From positions 310,162,166-310,226,165 of the forward strand of contig CM057009.1 of assembly GCA_029891345.1 (NCBI GenBank): a DNA stretch of 64,000 nucleotides, in the 5' to 3' direction. Position 1 is the first letter of the stretch, and every line of letters starts with the position of its first letter. The notes beneath the pieces are model-generated. The model worked only from the letters and a program-made list of their open reading frames with translations. It ran no database searches and was not told the DNA's origin. Source of the stretch: Dryococelus australis. Taxonomy: Eukaryota; Arthropoda; Insecta; Phasmatodea; Phasmatidae. Below, in pieces: positions 1 to 10,916 of the stretch. The position numbers were made by a program, and so were the translations under genes.

Positions 1-1
1 A

Positions 2-1044
2 CTACTCCTCTAGGGATAGCCACATTACTATTTTCTGTCCATTCTCATCTTGAATAGTGGCCTTAACCTTGCTATTTGCTCGAAGGTGCTCCACTACAGG
101 TCTCATGGAGTAGCCACTTGGTTCATCTGGAGTTGGACTACCTCTTTTCTGTTTCCTTACATTGTAAAATCTCCACAACAAGCACAGTACAAACAGCAAG
201 GTTAACAAAACAATGATCACTGTGGATCCAATTTCTAACCTAAAAATGGTATCAGAAATTGCTGCCTCTTCTCGGGCATCACTCCTCACCCTATTAAATA
301 TGGGTTTCTAAAATTTATAACCAACAACACAACTATTACAAATTCACGATACTTTTGTAAATTTCTGGGCCGAAAATGTTCATAGCCAACAGAGGTTTCC
401 AACATGATTTGTCGGGTGCGACTAATGTTGGTGTCTAAAGAAAAGTTAAAATGTGGGATTGCTGCCGGCCAATTTTCCTCCAAACAGTCCTTTCTCCATT
501 TAAAAACAAATTACAATTGCAAGGCACTGCTACATCAATAGTGCCTTGGTGCTAGCTATTATCGAGTAGCCTGGTTTCATTTTTACTGATTGTGCACTGA
601 AGTTCCAATTTACCTCTGGGATTGGTTAGAAAATAACGTTCTGGGCCTACTTGTGTAATTAACAACTGTGAGCCAGATTGACAACTAAAAGTACACACCA
701 GCTAAGTGTTCAGCAGTTGAACCCTGAAAGACTGCTTTTGGACATAAAGCTCCCGGTACCGGATCACCTGAATATCTCAGCACAAAACACAGCTGGTCCT
801 AAAATGGTCGACAATCCTGTAAAGCCCTACTCCTAATGATTGTGGCCTCATCACCATTAACTGCAAGAAAAATAATTTCATGGTGCAAGACATAAATGGA
901 ATTTCTGCACTTAAAAGGTATTGCAACAAAATCAAAAAGTTTCCATTCTGCCACTTTTCTAATTACGGGGACTTTTACTTTTACAAACAAAGTGTCTTCG
1001 AAAATCTCACGAGAACTGATTTTTAAGTGGTTATACACCTGCAC
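2..1044 (-). pseudogene. Decayed retroelement envelope-like glycoprotein remnant
   Basis: Two separated open stretches on the minus strand (1044-799 and 289-2) appear to be parts of one decayed membrane glycoprotein, with frame breaks and stops between them. The last stretch (95 codons) has a strongly hydrophobic segment at about residues 20-42 followed by a basic tail, as in a type I membrane protein with one C-terminal anchor. The upstream part has scattered cysteines and a pattern that recalls envelope or fusion proteins of insect errantiviruses and baculovirus-F-like proteins. That family call is by resemblance only. The remnant may continue past the left edge of the window. No long terminal repeat or pol is seen beside it. 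A host membrane-protein pseudogene is the alternative. Confidence 0.4.
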
Positions 1045-1577
1045 TCTGTTAGTAGGGATAGCTAACCGATATCAATCTTTATCAAATACTTGGGATAGGG
1101 TTTCTAATTTCTTTTTCATTTCCTTAGGTGAAACTAAAACTGCAAAAGTTTTTTCTTTTTAACTATGAAACCCTTTAATTTTTTTCAACCAAAACTATTT
1201 TTCAAAATTTTTACTAATACTGAATCTTTAAATGGTGGGTACCATCACCTTAATTTTTCTCCGGGTGGAGGAGGTCTCCAAAGACTGCTCCCACTGGCAC
1301 AGGTTGAACAGCATCTACCAGGACTCGCCACCACACAGAGGTCCTGTCACTCGGCCTGAAGACCAGGGTCTCCATCCTTCCCAAAAGATGAGTATAGCAC
1401 AGAAGGGGAAAACACTCAAACTGATGGGGTACACCTCCAAGAAAATTTCACAGTGGCAGAAAAAAAAAAAAAAAAATGAAAAATGGCAGCACACATTTCA
1501 ACACATACTCAACGAAAACAAAAAGAGAATAGTGCCTAATGCAGAAATCCAGTTAAGTAGGGAGGGGGGATGGTACC

Positions 1578-1775
1578 TCAGTAAATATCCACATTTCCAT
1601 ATCCTAACCAGCTGGGAGTGTCGGGTGGGACTACCTCAATATTCACTTCCACCATCCACTTACCACCTCTCCTGTCAGTGTTAACCAGCCATCCCCTCAG
1701 TAGGATGTAAGGGAACCACTCCTTGCGCTGCTCTGGCCAGTCTTCCCCTTCACTATGAATGAACCAGACCTGCGG
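1578..1775 (-). other. Unrecognised short open stretch, possibly retroelement
   Basis: A 65-codon open stretch on the minus strand runs between two in-frame stops. Its composition looks protein-like, rich in Trp, Glu and Val with a WFPY motif, unlike most chance frames here. It lies upstream of the envelope-like remnant on the same strand, so it could be the end of a preceding retroelement ORF. I do not recognise the family and there is no suitable start codon, so it would be an internal or exon-like fragment. Confidence 0.25.
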
Positions 1776-1780
1776 TCAAT

Positions 1781-4440
1781 TGGACTCTGTCTGTGTCAGG
1801 ACCTGGATTATTTTGCGATGAAAATGACCTGAAAGAAAAACTAAGAAAACACGACACACACACAATTCTAAGCCCTACTTTAGGGCACTGATTACACTAA
1901 AAGTGTGACCGCCAACATAACACCAAAACTATCCTTTCAACTAAGTGTTTCCCTCATGTCTAATTTTGCTACACATCTTAATCCTTGCCCAAAAACAAAG
2001 GTCTGAACCAATTTCCTTAATTTTACTCAATTCCAAAGAAAATTCTAAGTTTTACCAAAAAGGGGAAAACCAGAAGAGGTTGTGAGAGCTGAGAGAGAGG
2101 GGACACAATCAACAACAAAAAGAACTAGTAAACAAACTCATAAGTAATTAATAATAATTAATTACCTAAAATTACTTAATTAATTAAAATTAACAAATTA
2201 ATCTTCACTTAATTTAGCATCTGCCCACTTTTTCAAAAACAGCAATCGTTTACAGGTCTAATGCTGCTCAAGAACCCAATAACCTCACTGTGCCATTTCC
2301 TAACAGCCCACCAGAGAGTACACCTACTAGTGTAACTTGTGATGGAAAAGGTGAAAATCAACCAAAATACACCCTCACACCAACATGGCACCCTATACCA
2401 AAAACATGACTGAGTATCCACCAAAAATGTACCCAGCACCTCAAACCAAAAATGTAATGGACATGGGGAAAAAAAAGGGGGGGGGGGGCAATGAGCTATG
2501 GAGAGCTCTTCAATAGCTGTCAACTAATTCAATTTACCAATAATGTGACCCAGGGCCTCAAAACAAACTTCGATGAAGGAAGGGGGAGGGAAGGGGTGAA
2601 CCTTGGGGGAAAATAAAAGGAAAGGAAAATAACTTAGTTTAGTCTTTAAAACATCACTGAATGTTCAACTACCTCCACCATCAGGCTGTTAATAAAAACC
2701 ACGACCAAAAACTACAATCAATAATGGGGATCGCTTGGAAACCCTTAGGTTGTAACAATAATAGTTCAAGATCACTTATCCCAAAATTCTCAGTTTTCCA
2801 ATAATCACCGAGTGTCCCGAAGAGAAATACTCATTAATAAAAAGAATATAGTATGATGAATATAGGGAAAAGGGGAAGGGGGAGTAAGGAATAGCGGGTG
2901 GCAATAACTTAGAGGGGTGATAGGGAGTGGTTAGGGGATCTTTTCATGAATCTCCAGGGCTGGCTGCTAGGATAATGGCACTAAAATCTCACTTTAGAAA
3001 ACAAGTCCCAAAATGAGTAAATAGCTAAGTAGTTTTAAAGTTGATGTTTCTCTAGTCGGTCTGAGAGAGAGTTAGAGTGGTCAACTTAGAGAGAACTATT
3101 TCATAAAAAGAGAGTACATAAGCATTGAGTAAATTAATGTCATAAATTTATTTAAATTATCTTTAACTTTAGATCTTAAATGTGGCTTTTAAGATAGTTG
3201 CTCAATGCTACTTTATTGTCATGCAAAAAAGGGGAAGGTAAAAGTCTTTAAAAAACCACTTACAAAGTTCAAAAGACAAAATGAGTATTATTTTTTTTTT
3301 ATAAGATTTGGATAAAATATAAATATCACAAAAAGAGAATTATTGTGTACAAATTAAAAAAAGAAACACAAAGAGAAAAAGGTGAAATATATCAGTGATA
3401 ATTCTGACTTTTTTTTTAATTTACAGAAGATTAATTACAATATATAGGATCTGATTGGTCTATTTCCAATTAATTCAATAAATCTTACAAGGAAATACCA
3501 AGAAAATGAAGAGTATGGTTATTTAAGTTTTTGATAAGAATTTAAAATATCTCTTTCCAGTATTAAGCTTTTACATAAAAATGAATAAAAAGAGAGCAAT
3601 GAGTTGAATCCTTTATAATTTAGGTCAAAGGTGTTGGTCTCTTACATAAAAAAATAAAAATAAAATAAAAAGGGCAATAGCAAATAAGCTGCTTGAGAAC
3701 TCTCTACTATCTTACAACAAAGAGAGGTTAGCCAAATTGCTCAACAAACAGAATTTAATGAGGTTATAGACTACAGTCAGTCTAATAATGCCCTTTTGAC
3801 CACACGAAACTTTTGAGTTAGCTTTAAAAACAGTTCATGTGTAAGATTTTGGTGATGTCCAGTCAAAAATAATAAAAATAAAACAAATTTATTTAGGCTA
3901 TAAAACAAAAACAATCGACACGTAATGTGACTAAAAATTAAAGAGTAACATTTAACTCTACTTTTATTAACTAAGGCACATAACCTAACTTATCAAGACT
4001 TACAAGCATACAATCTGAAAATTTGGCCAATAAGTAAAATGAATTTAATTATAAGCAAAACAACCCGACATAAACATTACATTTTCTAGGTTACAGAATT
4101 CAATCTCTGTTACCATACAATTACTACTGGAATGGTCTACAAACAATAACTCATGAAACAAATAGAAAATCCGACCTGAAAATAAACACTCACTTCCACG
4201 AGATACCTTAATATCTAGAACAGGGCTTAGTTATGACACACAAAAATTATTATATCTAACAAAAACAATTAAAACTTAAAAGAGACAGTCTTACCTTAAA
4301 ACTGTACCTACGGATTAACGGCAGTATTCAACAGTGTCTGACCACTCGTCTATCAACCTGACTGGCTCGAACTCACATACAGACTAACTGACTTACATAC
4401 TCTGACTCACTAACTGACTTACTCCCTCTTAATCACTAGC
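1781..4440. other. AT-rich stretch without recognisable genes
   Basis: No coding feature is convincing. There is a G homopolymer after an A run near 2469-2488 and an AT-rich, partly palindromic TTAATTAA-type stretch near 2140-2215. The rest is low-GC sequence with many short A and T runs. A 96-codon minus frame at 2523-2233 covers the G homopolymer and looks like chance. Confidence 0.5.
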
Positions 4441-4470
4441 AGGCCTTAGACTTAAGTACTATTTATTAGG

Positions 4471-4519
4471 TTGACCGGGGCCATTCCTCCAGAAAATTCT
4501 GAAGGAATGCCCCGATCAA
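4471..4519. repeat. Imperfect inverted repeat (hairpin)
   Basis: Two arms of about 23 bp, starting TTGACCGGGG on the left and ending CCCCGATCAA on the right, are complementary with two mismatches and one extra base, with almost no loop. It is GC-richer than its surroundings. Possible origins are a foldback remnant or the end of a small inverted-repeat element. Confidence 0.6.
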
Positions 4520-4644
4520 TCAAAATAAAATTCACAAAAACACTTAACTCATTTTTCTGGCATGTTGTAGGCCTTCCTCCGCTGCTGATCCCCTCCTTTC
4601 TCTCCCGGACACCATCTTGCCTACTGCTGCACCACAACCTCAAC

Positions 4645-4647
4645 TAA

Positions 4648-4683
<36 letters not shown>

Positions 4684-4748
4684 ATCTCTCTCTATCTATA
4701 TCTCTCTCTATCTATATCTCTCTCTCTCTCTATCTCTCTCTCTCTCTT

Positions 4749-4788
<40 letters not shown>
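4645..4788. repeat. Compound (CTAT)n/(CT)n microsatellite
   Basis: About 144 bp of CTAT repeats grade into pure CT repeats. The plus-strand frame through it encodes only Ser, Leu, Ile and Tyr and is an artefact of the repeat. Confidence 0.95.
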
Positions 4789-4791
<3 letters not shown>

Positions 4792-5573
4792 CTTGGCTTT
4801 GGCCAATCAACTCGTGCCGAGACTTCACATGGTGATTACGTGTTGCCAGAGACCTTCTACCGTGTTACATCCTTTTCCCTTGATGGCCCAAGGGTTTCAG
4901 CTGATGGAATCAGCAGGTCACCTATCGCTTTCCTCTCTCACAGCCCCGAAACTTCGCGGCTGCTTGTTCAAAGACAAGGCTTATCCCATGTCAGCTCAGG
5001 GCTTGACCTCGTAACACACCTGGGCTGAAGTGTCTGGAAATTTTCCGACACGTCCCTAATGAAAAAATACTGCCGAACAGGAAATTGCTGTGTTTACTCA
5101 CACTATGAATTCTTCCAGGCTGTCTGGAAGCCTCTACAAAATAACTTGCAGCTACCAGCACACACTGTCTGGAGCTTTCTCTAAACTGCGAAAGGCCCGA
5201 ACCAAAATAAAGAAGACCCGACTGAATACCATTATCCTAACTTGTTTTAAATGAAAAGAAACAAAAAATCAACTAACAAATTATTAAAAATTTATCTGAA
5301 ACACAACTGAACCTTAAATTTGCTAATAAAAAAGTAAAACAAGGAGGGAATTCCTATTAAAATAAAAATATATTAACAAAAGAATACTTAAGAAAAAAAG
5401 AAAAAAAAATTTCTTACTATTTTCACCAAAAGTGAAATTTAAAAAAAAGGGACAATATATCTAATTTTCCACTGCCTTGGTGCTTTCGCGATGAAGCGAT
5501 AACAGGTGCTGCAGGGCACAACATGCCATTGCAAGGTGCCGGACAGAACAATCAGCTCGACCTCCTTGTGCAC
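4789..5573. other. Moderately GC-rich spacer, possible retroelement non-coding region
   Basis: The first 300 bp after the microsatellite are GC-richer than neighbouring DNA and contain a short hairpin at about 5030-5051 (GTGTC...GACAC). An AT-rich stretch follows to about 5460. It could be the leader of the gypsy remnant that follows, but no primer-binding site or LTR boundary is visible. Confidence 0.35.
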
Positions 5574-6020
5574 TGTGCCAATTGCACCTGTGTTGGGCAC
5601 GTGGCTGCCAAATGTGAACTAGATAAATGTATCTTAGCCGAAAGACAAATGTTTTCGTTGCAGCGAGCCGGGGCATGTTCGTCGTTTTTGTAAAGGGGCG
5701 GGAAACGCCACGTGACTGGTCTGCAAGCAGTTGGGCGTGGCCAAGAACTTAGTCAACGACAAATTGAATCACCACTGAGCAAGAGACTGTGACAGTCTCT
5801 TGCTCAGTTTAAGGTTGGCGATCTTGATCTCGTGAGGAGCTACACACTCGCCGACCTGGGCAGTGATATAATGAGCAGGTTATTGCCTAAATTTGTGGGA
5901 CCCTATAAGATCCACAAATTCTTTGGTCCCAACACTGTTAATCTAGTGTCCCCATCTTCCGGCTGGTCTTTCCGTAAGGCACACGTGTGCCAATTAGAAA
6001 TGAATGTTCCAACATCATGA
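5574..6020 (+). pseudogene. Internally deleted gypsy remnant: nucleocapsid zinc knuckles joined to integrase C-terminus
   Basis: Two retroviral-type CX2CX4HX4C zinc knuckles lie at 5574-5615 and 5650-5691, in different reading frames, so a frameshift separates them. They are the nucleocapsid part of a Ty3/gypsy Gag. About 115 bp later a frame opens with FKVGD (5808) and continues to the stop at 6020 with a typical integrase C-terminal GPY/F region (GPYKI and a closing AHVCQLE). Protease, reverse transcriptase, RNase H and the integrase core, normally about 3 kb between these parts, are missing. The junction region contains a perfect 17-bp palindrome. The copy is plainly inactive. Confidence 0.8.
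5774..5808. repeat. Perfect 17-bp palindrome with 1-nt loop
   Basis: The arm ACTGAGCAAGAGACTGT (5774-5790) is followed by one G and then its exact reverse complement (5792-5808). The right arm runs directly into the integrase-tail frame, so the palindrome sits between the nucleocapsid and integrase parts of the deleted gypsy remnant. Confidence 0.95.
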
Positions 6021-7924
6021 TACTGCAGCTGTTGCCTAGTGTTTTGTGTTTATAATATTGTATGTTGTAAATTGTGTACGCACCTTTTCCCCTTACCTTA
6101 ATTCCTCCCTTTTTGTGCTTTTTCGTTTCTCTTCCCATTCTAATCAGCCCAAAATTTTGTTTTAACCATCTTCCACTCGAGCTGCTCCAAGGAGGCTGCT
6201 TCAGTTTTCACCACGAGAGGAGTTTGGCATTCTGGCTGGAAGTGCTGCAGGATTGGTCGTCACCATCGTTCAACCCCCTGAACATTTGAGAAAACACCCG
6301 ACTCTTGGCGCTCTGCGATGTTCCTGGCTGCCCACTGTTGTCTTACTTGGGGAAGGACCTCTTCGCTTTTGATTGTCAACAAGAGACGAAGAATTATATG
6401 TAATTGTGTATCTGTCTAATGTTTATGATGAATGTACTGTTTGTTTCTGGAAGACTGTCCCAATATTCCATCCTTCAAGATTTCATCTACTCCTCTATGT
6501 GTATTGCTGAACTGTGAATTGTTTTGTAAATGCAGTTCAGGTGCCCAGAGTGTGAACTGACTGAGATATGGACTTTTCAAGTATGAGGGTTGTTCAGGGC
6601 AGGGTGTTGCGATAGTGCAGCAGCATCGTCGCGCTTTGTTGAGTTATTGATCACTGCCCTGCAGCGCTAAGACACTTGCTCCTTGGGCGCCTTAGCTTCC
6701 CTTCGTTCTTCCTTTCCATCCCCTACCTTGTTTTTCCACCTCATGTGCATCATAATATTTTATAGGAAGGGGCAGAAGTCTGATGTAAGCTGTGCACTTA
6801 GGCCCCAGGGTCGTTCTTCTCCTACTTCTGACGGCGGTCACTTCCAAGCAACTTCAACCTTCAACACCCATGGTGCACGTCTTTTGAATTAATATCTGGC
6901 ACAGAGCATGCAGAACTTAAAATTTTTTTGGTGATTTAAAATTGTTCAGGCATGTTAATGTTTATATGATTAGGTGCTAGGAATGGGAGAGAATGGTGAG
7001 TTGTGGATTCGAAGCTTATTTTAAAAGGGCATATAGGATTGTAGCTGTAGTAGTACTTTAGTGTGTGCTAATTTGTGGGAATGCAGTTGTACTACATGTT
7101 TACAAATTTGTGTTTAGACGGACGTTCCAATTTAAGGTTTAGGCTTAACTTAATTTTTTCTTGGCTTGGTGTATCATGATATTGTGTGTTAAGATGTGTA
7201 GTATATAGAGATTGCCGCTGCCCCATTCGGCTGGCCTGGCCTTGGTTTGTCATGCGTAGTGCTTGCTTCCACAGCTCGCCCATCAATAAATTTAAAATGT
7301 ACTTTGTAAATTTTACCCCTGGCCGCTTTGGGAGGCCCTGCATACTTTAGGGTGCCGTCCAGTGTATTTTTTGAATTTTATACTAATTTAATATTAGTTT
7401 TAATTTATATTTTTATGCATGAAGCGCCTTGACGGGCCATAAGGCCCCACTTCTTGCCATATTTTATAATAATTGTTACACTTAACAGGTGTTATTTTTA
7501 ACTAAATATTTTTTGGGTGCAGCAGCGCAAATTCATAAAACAATTTGTTACCTAACACGAGTATTGACCTGCATTATTCAGAGCATAATTGGCTTGCCAC
7601 AAAGTAAGAGCATAGCCTTTAAAGATTTAACGTGTTTTGTGAAATGCATATTTGAATTTGAAGGTTGTCATGATCTGGTATTTTCAAAAAGAACTAGACC
7701 CTATAAGGAATTGAACAGGATAGACGTCCTTTGCCAAGAAGTTGAAACAGAAAAGATGCCTTTCACATAATGATTAAACACGAGTGTTGAGAGCGATCAT
7801 ATTTCCATTTGTATTTTAAATGTACATGGTAATTTAGTTTTGAAGAGTTGAAAAAACCGGTAGATGACCAGAGTTGGTGTAGTTGTTCTTGCCCAAAATA
7901 ATCTTTTAGCTGTGAAGTGTGAGT
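6021..7924. other. Non-coding stretch downstream of gypsy remnant
   Basis: No gene is recognised. The DNA right after the integrase tail (to about 6900) is GC-richer and could hold the element's 3' non-coding region or LTR. A TG start after a purine-rich stretch near 6600 (TGTTGCGATAG) is a weak LTR candidate without a matching partner. The 93-codon plus frame at 7489-7770 shows no recognisable motif. Confidence 0.35.
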
Positions 7925-8173
7925 GAGTGAAGAAATTTGGGCGGCTCTTAACAGAGAGGTCTTGAGAGCCGATGAGGGTAATTGAAGTGAATATGCAGCG
8001 GTGCCAGAATGAAGGGGCGGGGGAAATGGGAGATCCCAGAGAAAACTTGCCAACCAACGGCATCGTCTGGCACGATTCCCACTTGCGAAAGCCCGGTGAC
8101 CCGGTCGGGGATTGAACCCAGTTGGCCTTGTTGGGAGGGGAGCATGCTAATCGCTCAGCCACACCGTGGCCCC
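7925..8173 (-). mobile_element. tRNA-derived SINE
   Basis: Read on the minus strand, the head begins near 8173 and has both RNA polymerase III internal promoter boxes: an A-box-like TGGCTGAGCGATTAGC (8161-8146) and a B-box GGTTCAATCCC (8118-8108), about 30 bp apart as in tRNA genes. The tRNA-like fold is degenerate and the body continues past it to the left, perhaps as far as about 7800. The body resembles a SINE family I associate with termites, cockroaches and stick insects. Overlapping open frames on both strands come from this repeat and are not genes. Confidence 0.75.
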
Positions 8174-9739
8174 CTTTTTGCAGTGGGTTGTTTTAAAGAC
8201 ATGTTAGGTGCAAATGCATTTTTGTAATGATATTGCAACGTAATATTTTAGCGCACCTTTGGAGCGTGAAAATTATATTGTGTAATCAGCAAACAGCTCT
8301 TTTGATTATTTTTAAAATGCTACGTTACATCTGTTTAAATTGTCTAGCAGTTAGCATGTAACCAGTAATGTTGTTGAGATATGTGGCTTTAAGTAAGTTG
8401 AAAATCTCTAGTCGTGTAGAATCCAAAGAATGTCTTTCAAGGCACCTATGGTTTTAATTTAAATGTATTGGCAATATGTATATATTGCTTTTATCGTAAA
8501 CTGTACTTCTCTATGTACCTAATTAAAAATGTGTAATGATTTTTGGGGCTGTGAAAATAAATCTGAATTGAAGTGTTTTGCTTTTGTATGATTTTTTGTA
8601 CACTTTGTACTGTCTTCCAGTACCACAAATTTGTGACTGAAAGTTAGAATTATTCACTTATAGCTAAAATGTGATTTGGTTTTGGCCCAGAAAACTATTA
8701 CAATATTATTCACACACTGAAACAATGTAAACAAATATGTCACATGTTCAAAGAGTGCGAGAGAGAATCAGCAATAACACAACTTTGTGCTCTCTCTGTA
8801 CTCTCACTCTTCTGTGCTCTCTCTGAAGAATAATGATCACTGATTTGCAGCCACATCAATTGACAAAAATTAACAAAAATTACTAGTTATCATGATCACT
8901 AAAGGCTGCACAACAATTGATTTAGCACAGAAAGAAGAGAGCACGTTGTGTTATACTTGCTGCAATCATGCACAGCACATGGACAGATAAATGGCATAGG
9001 AGAGATACACAGAAATTTGAACAAAATCTAAAATGTCCTGTGCGTATGCACTAAATTGTTGTGGACTGAACGAGTCACCCCAGCAACAAATTCAGCGCAG
9101 AAGCGGGAGTTGAGGCTTTACAATACGAGGGCTTGGCAATACAGAGGCGAATGCGCTGATTTAGGAGAGCAAAAAGCTTGTCGCGGGGCCAGTCGCCTGC
9201 GAGCCACCGAGAGGATGCTATTGAGATGCCGGTGGGAGTGGCCAATCTCTTAGATGGGCCACAAGAGAGGGGTGCCATCACTGCCGCTACCGTATGTGAC
9301 TGGACACAGCCTTAGGCACCTGAAATACCAAGGTGAACAGGTTCCAAGGCTTAGATAGGAAATACATTAGTTGGAGATAAATTAATAAGCGGCTTTTAAT
9401 TAATGAATCAATAGTAAAGCTTCCCCTGTTTACATAACAGTTTTATTGTAAAAGGGTTGTACTTTGATGTGTTGAACTACGGCTATATAAAGTGAGGTAA
9501 TCAGAATCAGTCGTAATTGAGAGTCACTTTCCCTTTCCTAATAGAGTGATATTAATAAACTGTGAGCCAGTTGAGAGCTAGCAATAATAATAATTAGCCT
9601 AACTGAATACAAACAGTATTGTGTTGGAATATTGAAGGGGAGACATATCTGCATATGTGACTATAACAGATAGTTATATGCAGCCAGAACAATATGTTGC
9701 CAACAAGAATGAGAACAATGCTGAGTTATTATGTAGATA
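8174..9739. other. No recognised gene
   Basis: AT-rich sequence with a GC-richer island at about 9056-9300. A purine/pyrimidine-rich GAGAGA / CTCTCT segment lies at 8756-8835. A loose direct repeat beginning TGATCAC and including a CAGCC/GGCTG-type core lies at about 8835-8930. Part of the island (CTTGGCAATAC near 9133) has a similar match near 29086, perhaps a dispersed repeat. Confidence 0.35.
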
Positions 9740-10914
9740 CAGTAAAACTTGTTTAAGGCGTTCCCACGAAAGATGTTTTCCCAGCTAAAACGTTTGGTTT
9801 GTTTGGTCCCGTCAGTTTCGTCATAAAAGCCATGTTAAAATTTACCATATATAACATATTGTCAAGTTCGTGATTTCCCGTGTAATAGAGTCAACTTAAA
9901 TCGTAAATAAGAACTTGCTTGTTAATGTGCACACAAAACTTTATTTTTAAAATTATAGAAACTACAAGAGCTGAAACATCATAACTCATTAACAGGTTAT
10001 GTTGCATAAAAGCAGCCATAGATTGTAGGACGTGATGTTCAATGCAAGTCAGCGAGCAGATACTGTCAGGATGGCCAACGTACAAACTTGAAACTTTACA
10101 AAAGAATCTATACGTTCCACCATGTTCTGTTTCATGCACCATTGCCGACGAAGTGAAAAAAATATTTTCATGATCAATTAATTGATGCACGTAAAATCTG
10201 TTAGCAGCAGAACTAACTATATTATTTTTTCATGTTGATTTAGGGCTCGTTCTTAAAGGCGACATGTAGATTATGCGTAAAATAGCTTGTATCTCCAAAG
10301 TCTTAGCAATACACCCGAGTCTGAAACGGACCACAACTTGCATAGAGTATCGCACTAATTTTTTTTCTCTATCTTTTTCACGTCTTGTTGAACATACTAA
10401 AACGTCCGTGATGTTTTGAAAAAGATATTTTTTTTTGTGATTGGAAGTTAAATGCTGTTATTAAGTATGGTTATTAATAAAGACTATCCATGTTTTAGTT
10501 TGAATACATTAATGTTTGTGTTTTAACCAACTGGAATATGGCAGAAGTAAAACTAAAAGCATTAACTGTAAAAGAAAAACTGGTGATAATTCAGAAAGTT
10601 GATTCTAGTCGTTCAGCTACATGTGTTAGTATAGCCAAAGAACTTTGACTGCCAGCATAGACACTTAATTCTATTGTGTCTAAACGTTGAGATATTTTAC
10701 GTGAAGGTGTAAAAAAATTAGTTTTGTTTTGAGAAGTTTTTTTTGTTCCCTTAAAATAAAATAAACAGCATTTTCATTTAAAAAACACCTCTTTCATGTT
10801 AACAGTTGTTTCTGATGTTGCACGTAATATTCTAGCCTTGAATGCAACTTTCCCAATTAAAATGTTTTCCCAGCTAAGTTTGTAGTTAAAAAATATCTTA
10901 ACAGGGTTTCACTG
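9740..10914 (+). mobile_element. pogo/Tigger-like DNA transposon, internally deleted
   Basis: The left end CAGTAAAACTTGTTTAAG (from 9740) and the reverse complement of the right end CAGTGAAACCCTGTTAAG (from 10914) form terminal inverted repeats. Both ends are flanked by TA (9738-9739 and 10915-10916), the target duplication of the Tc1/mariner/pogo superfamily. Subterminal TTTTCCCAGCTAA segments near both ends add a second inverted match. The element is 1175 bp, well under the 2-2.5 kb of an autonomous Tigger, and keeps only the N-terminal part of the transposase. Confidence 0.8.
10538..10705 (+). pseudogene. Tigger/CENP-B-type transposase N-terminal fragment
   Basis: The frame from ATG 10538 encodes about 55 residues matching the N-terminal helix-turn-helix (CENP-B N / pogo DNA-binding) domain, including ALTVKEKLVIIQKVD and, after it, VSIAKEL. 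Three in-frame stops occur inside the region. The second HTH half and the whole DDE catalytic domain are gone. The TIR follows about 210 bp later. Confidence 0.75.
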
Positions 10915-10916
10915 TA

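Noticed and set aside
4617-4835. 72-codon frame of Ser, Leu, Ile and Tyr
   Set aside because: Encoded almost wholly by the CTAT/CT microsatellite.
7763-8227. Several overlapping frames of 65-121 codons on both strands
   Set aside because: They lie in the tRNA-derived SINE, whose copies often give such frames in predicted arthropod proteins.
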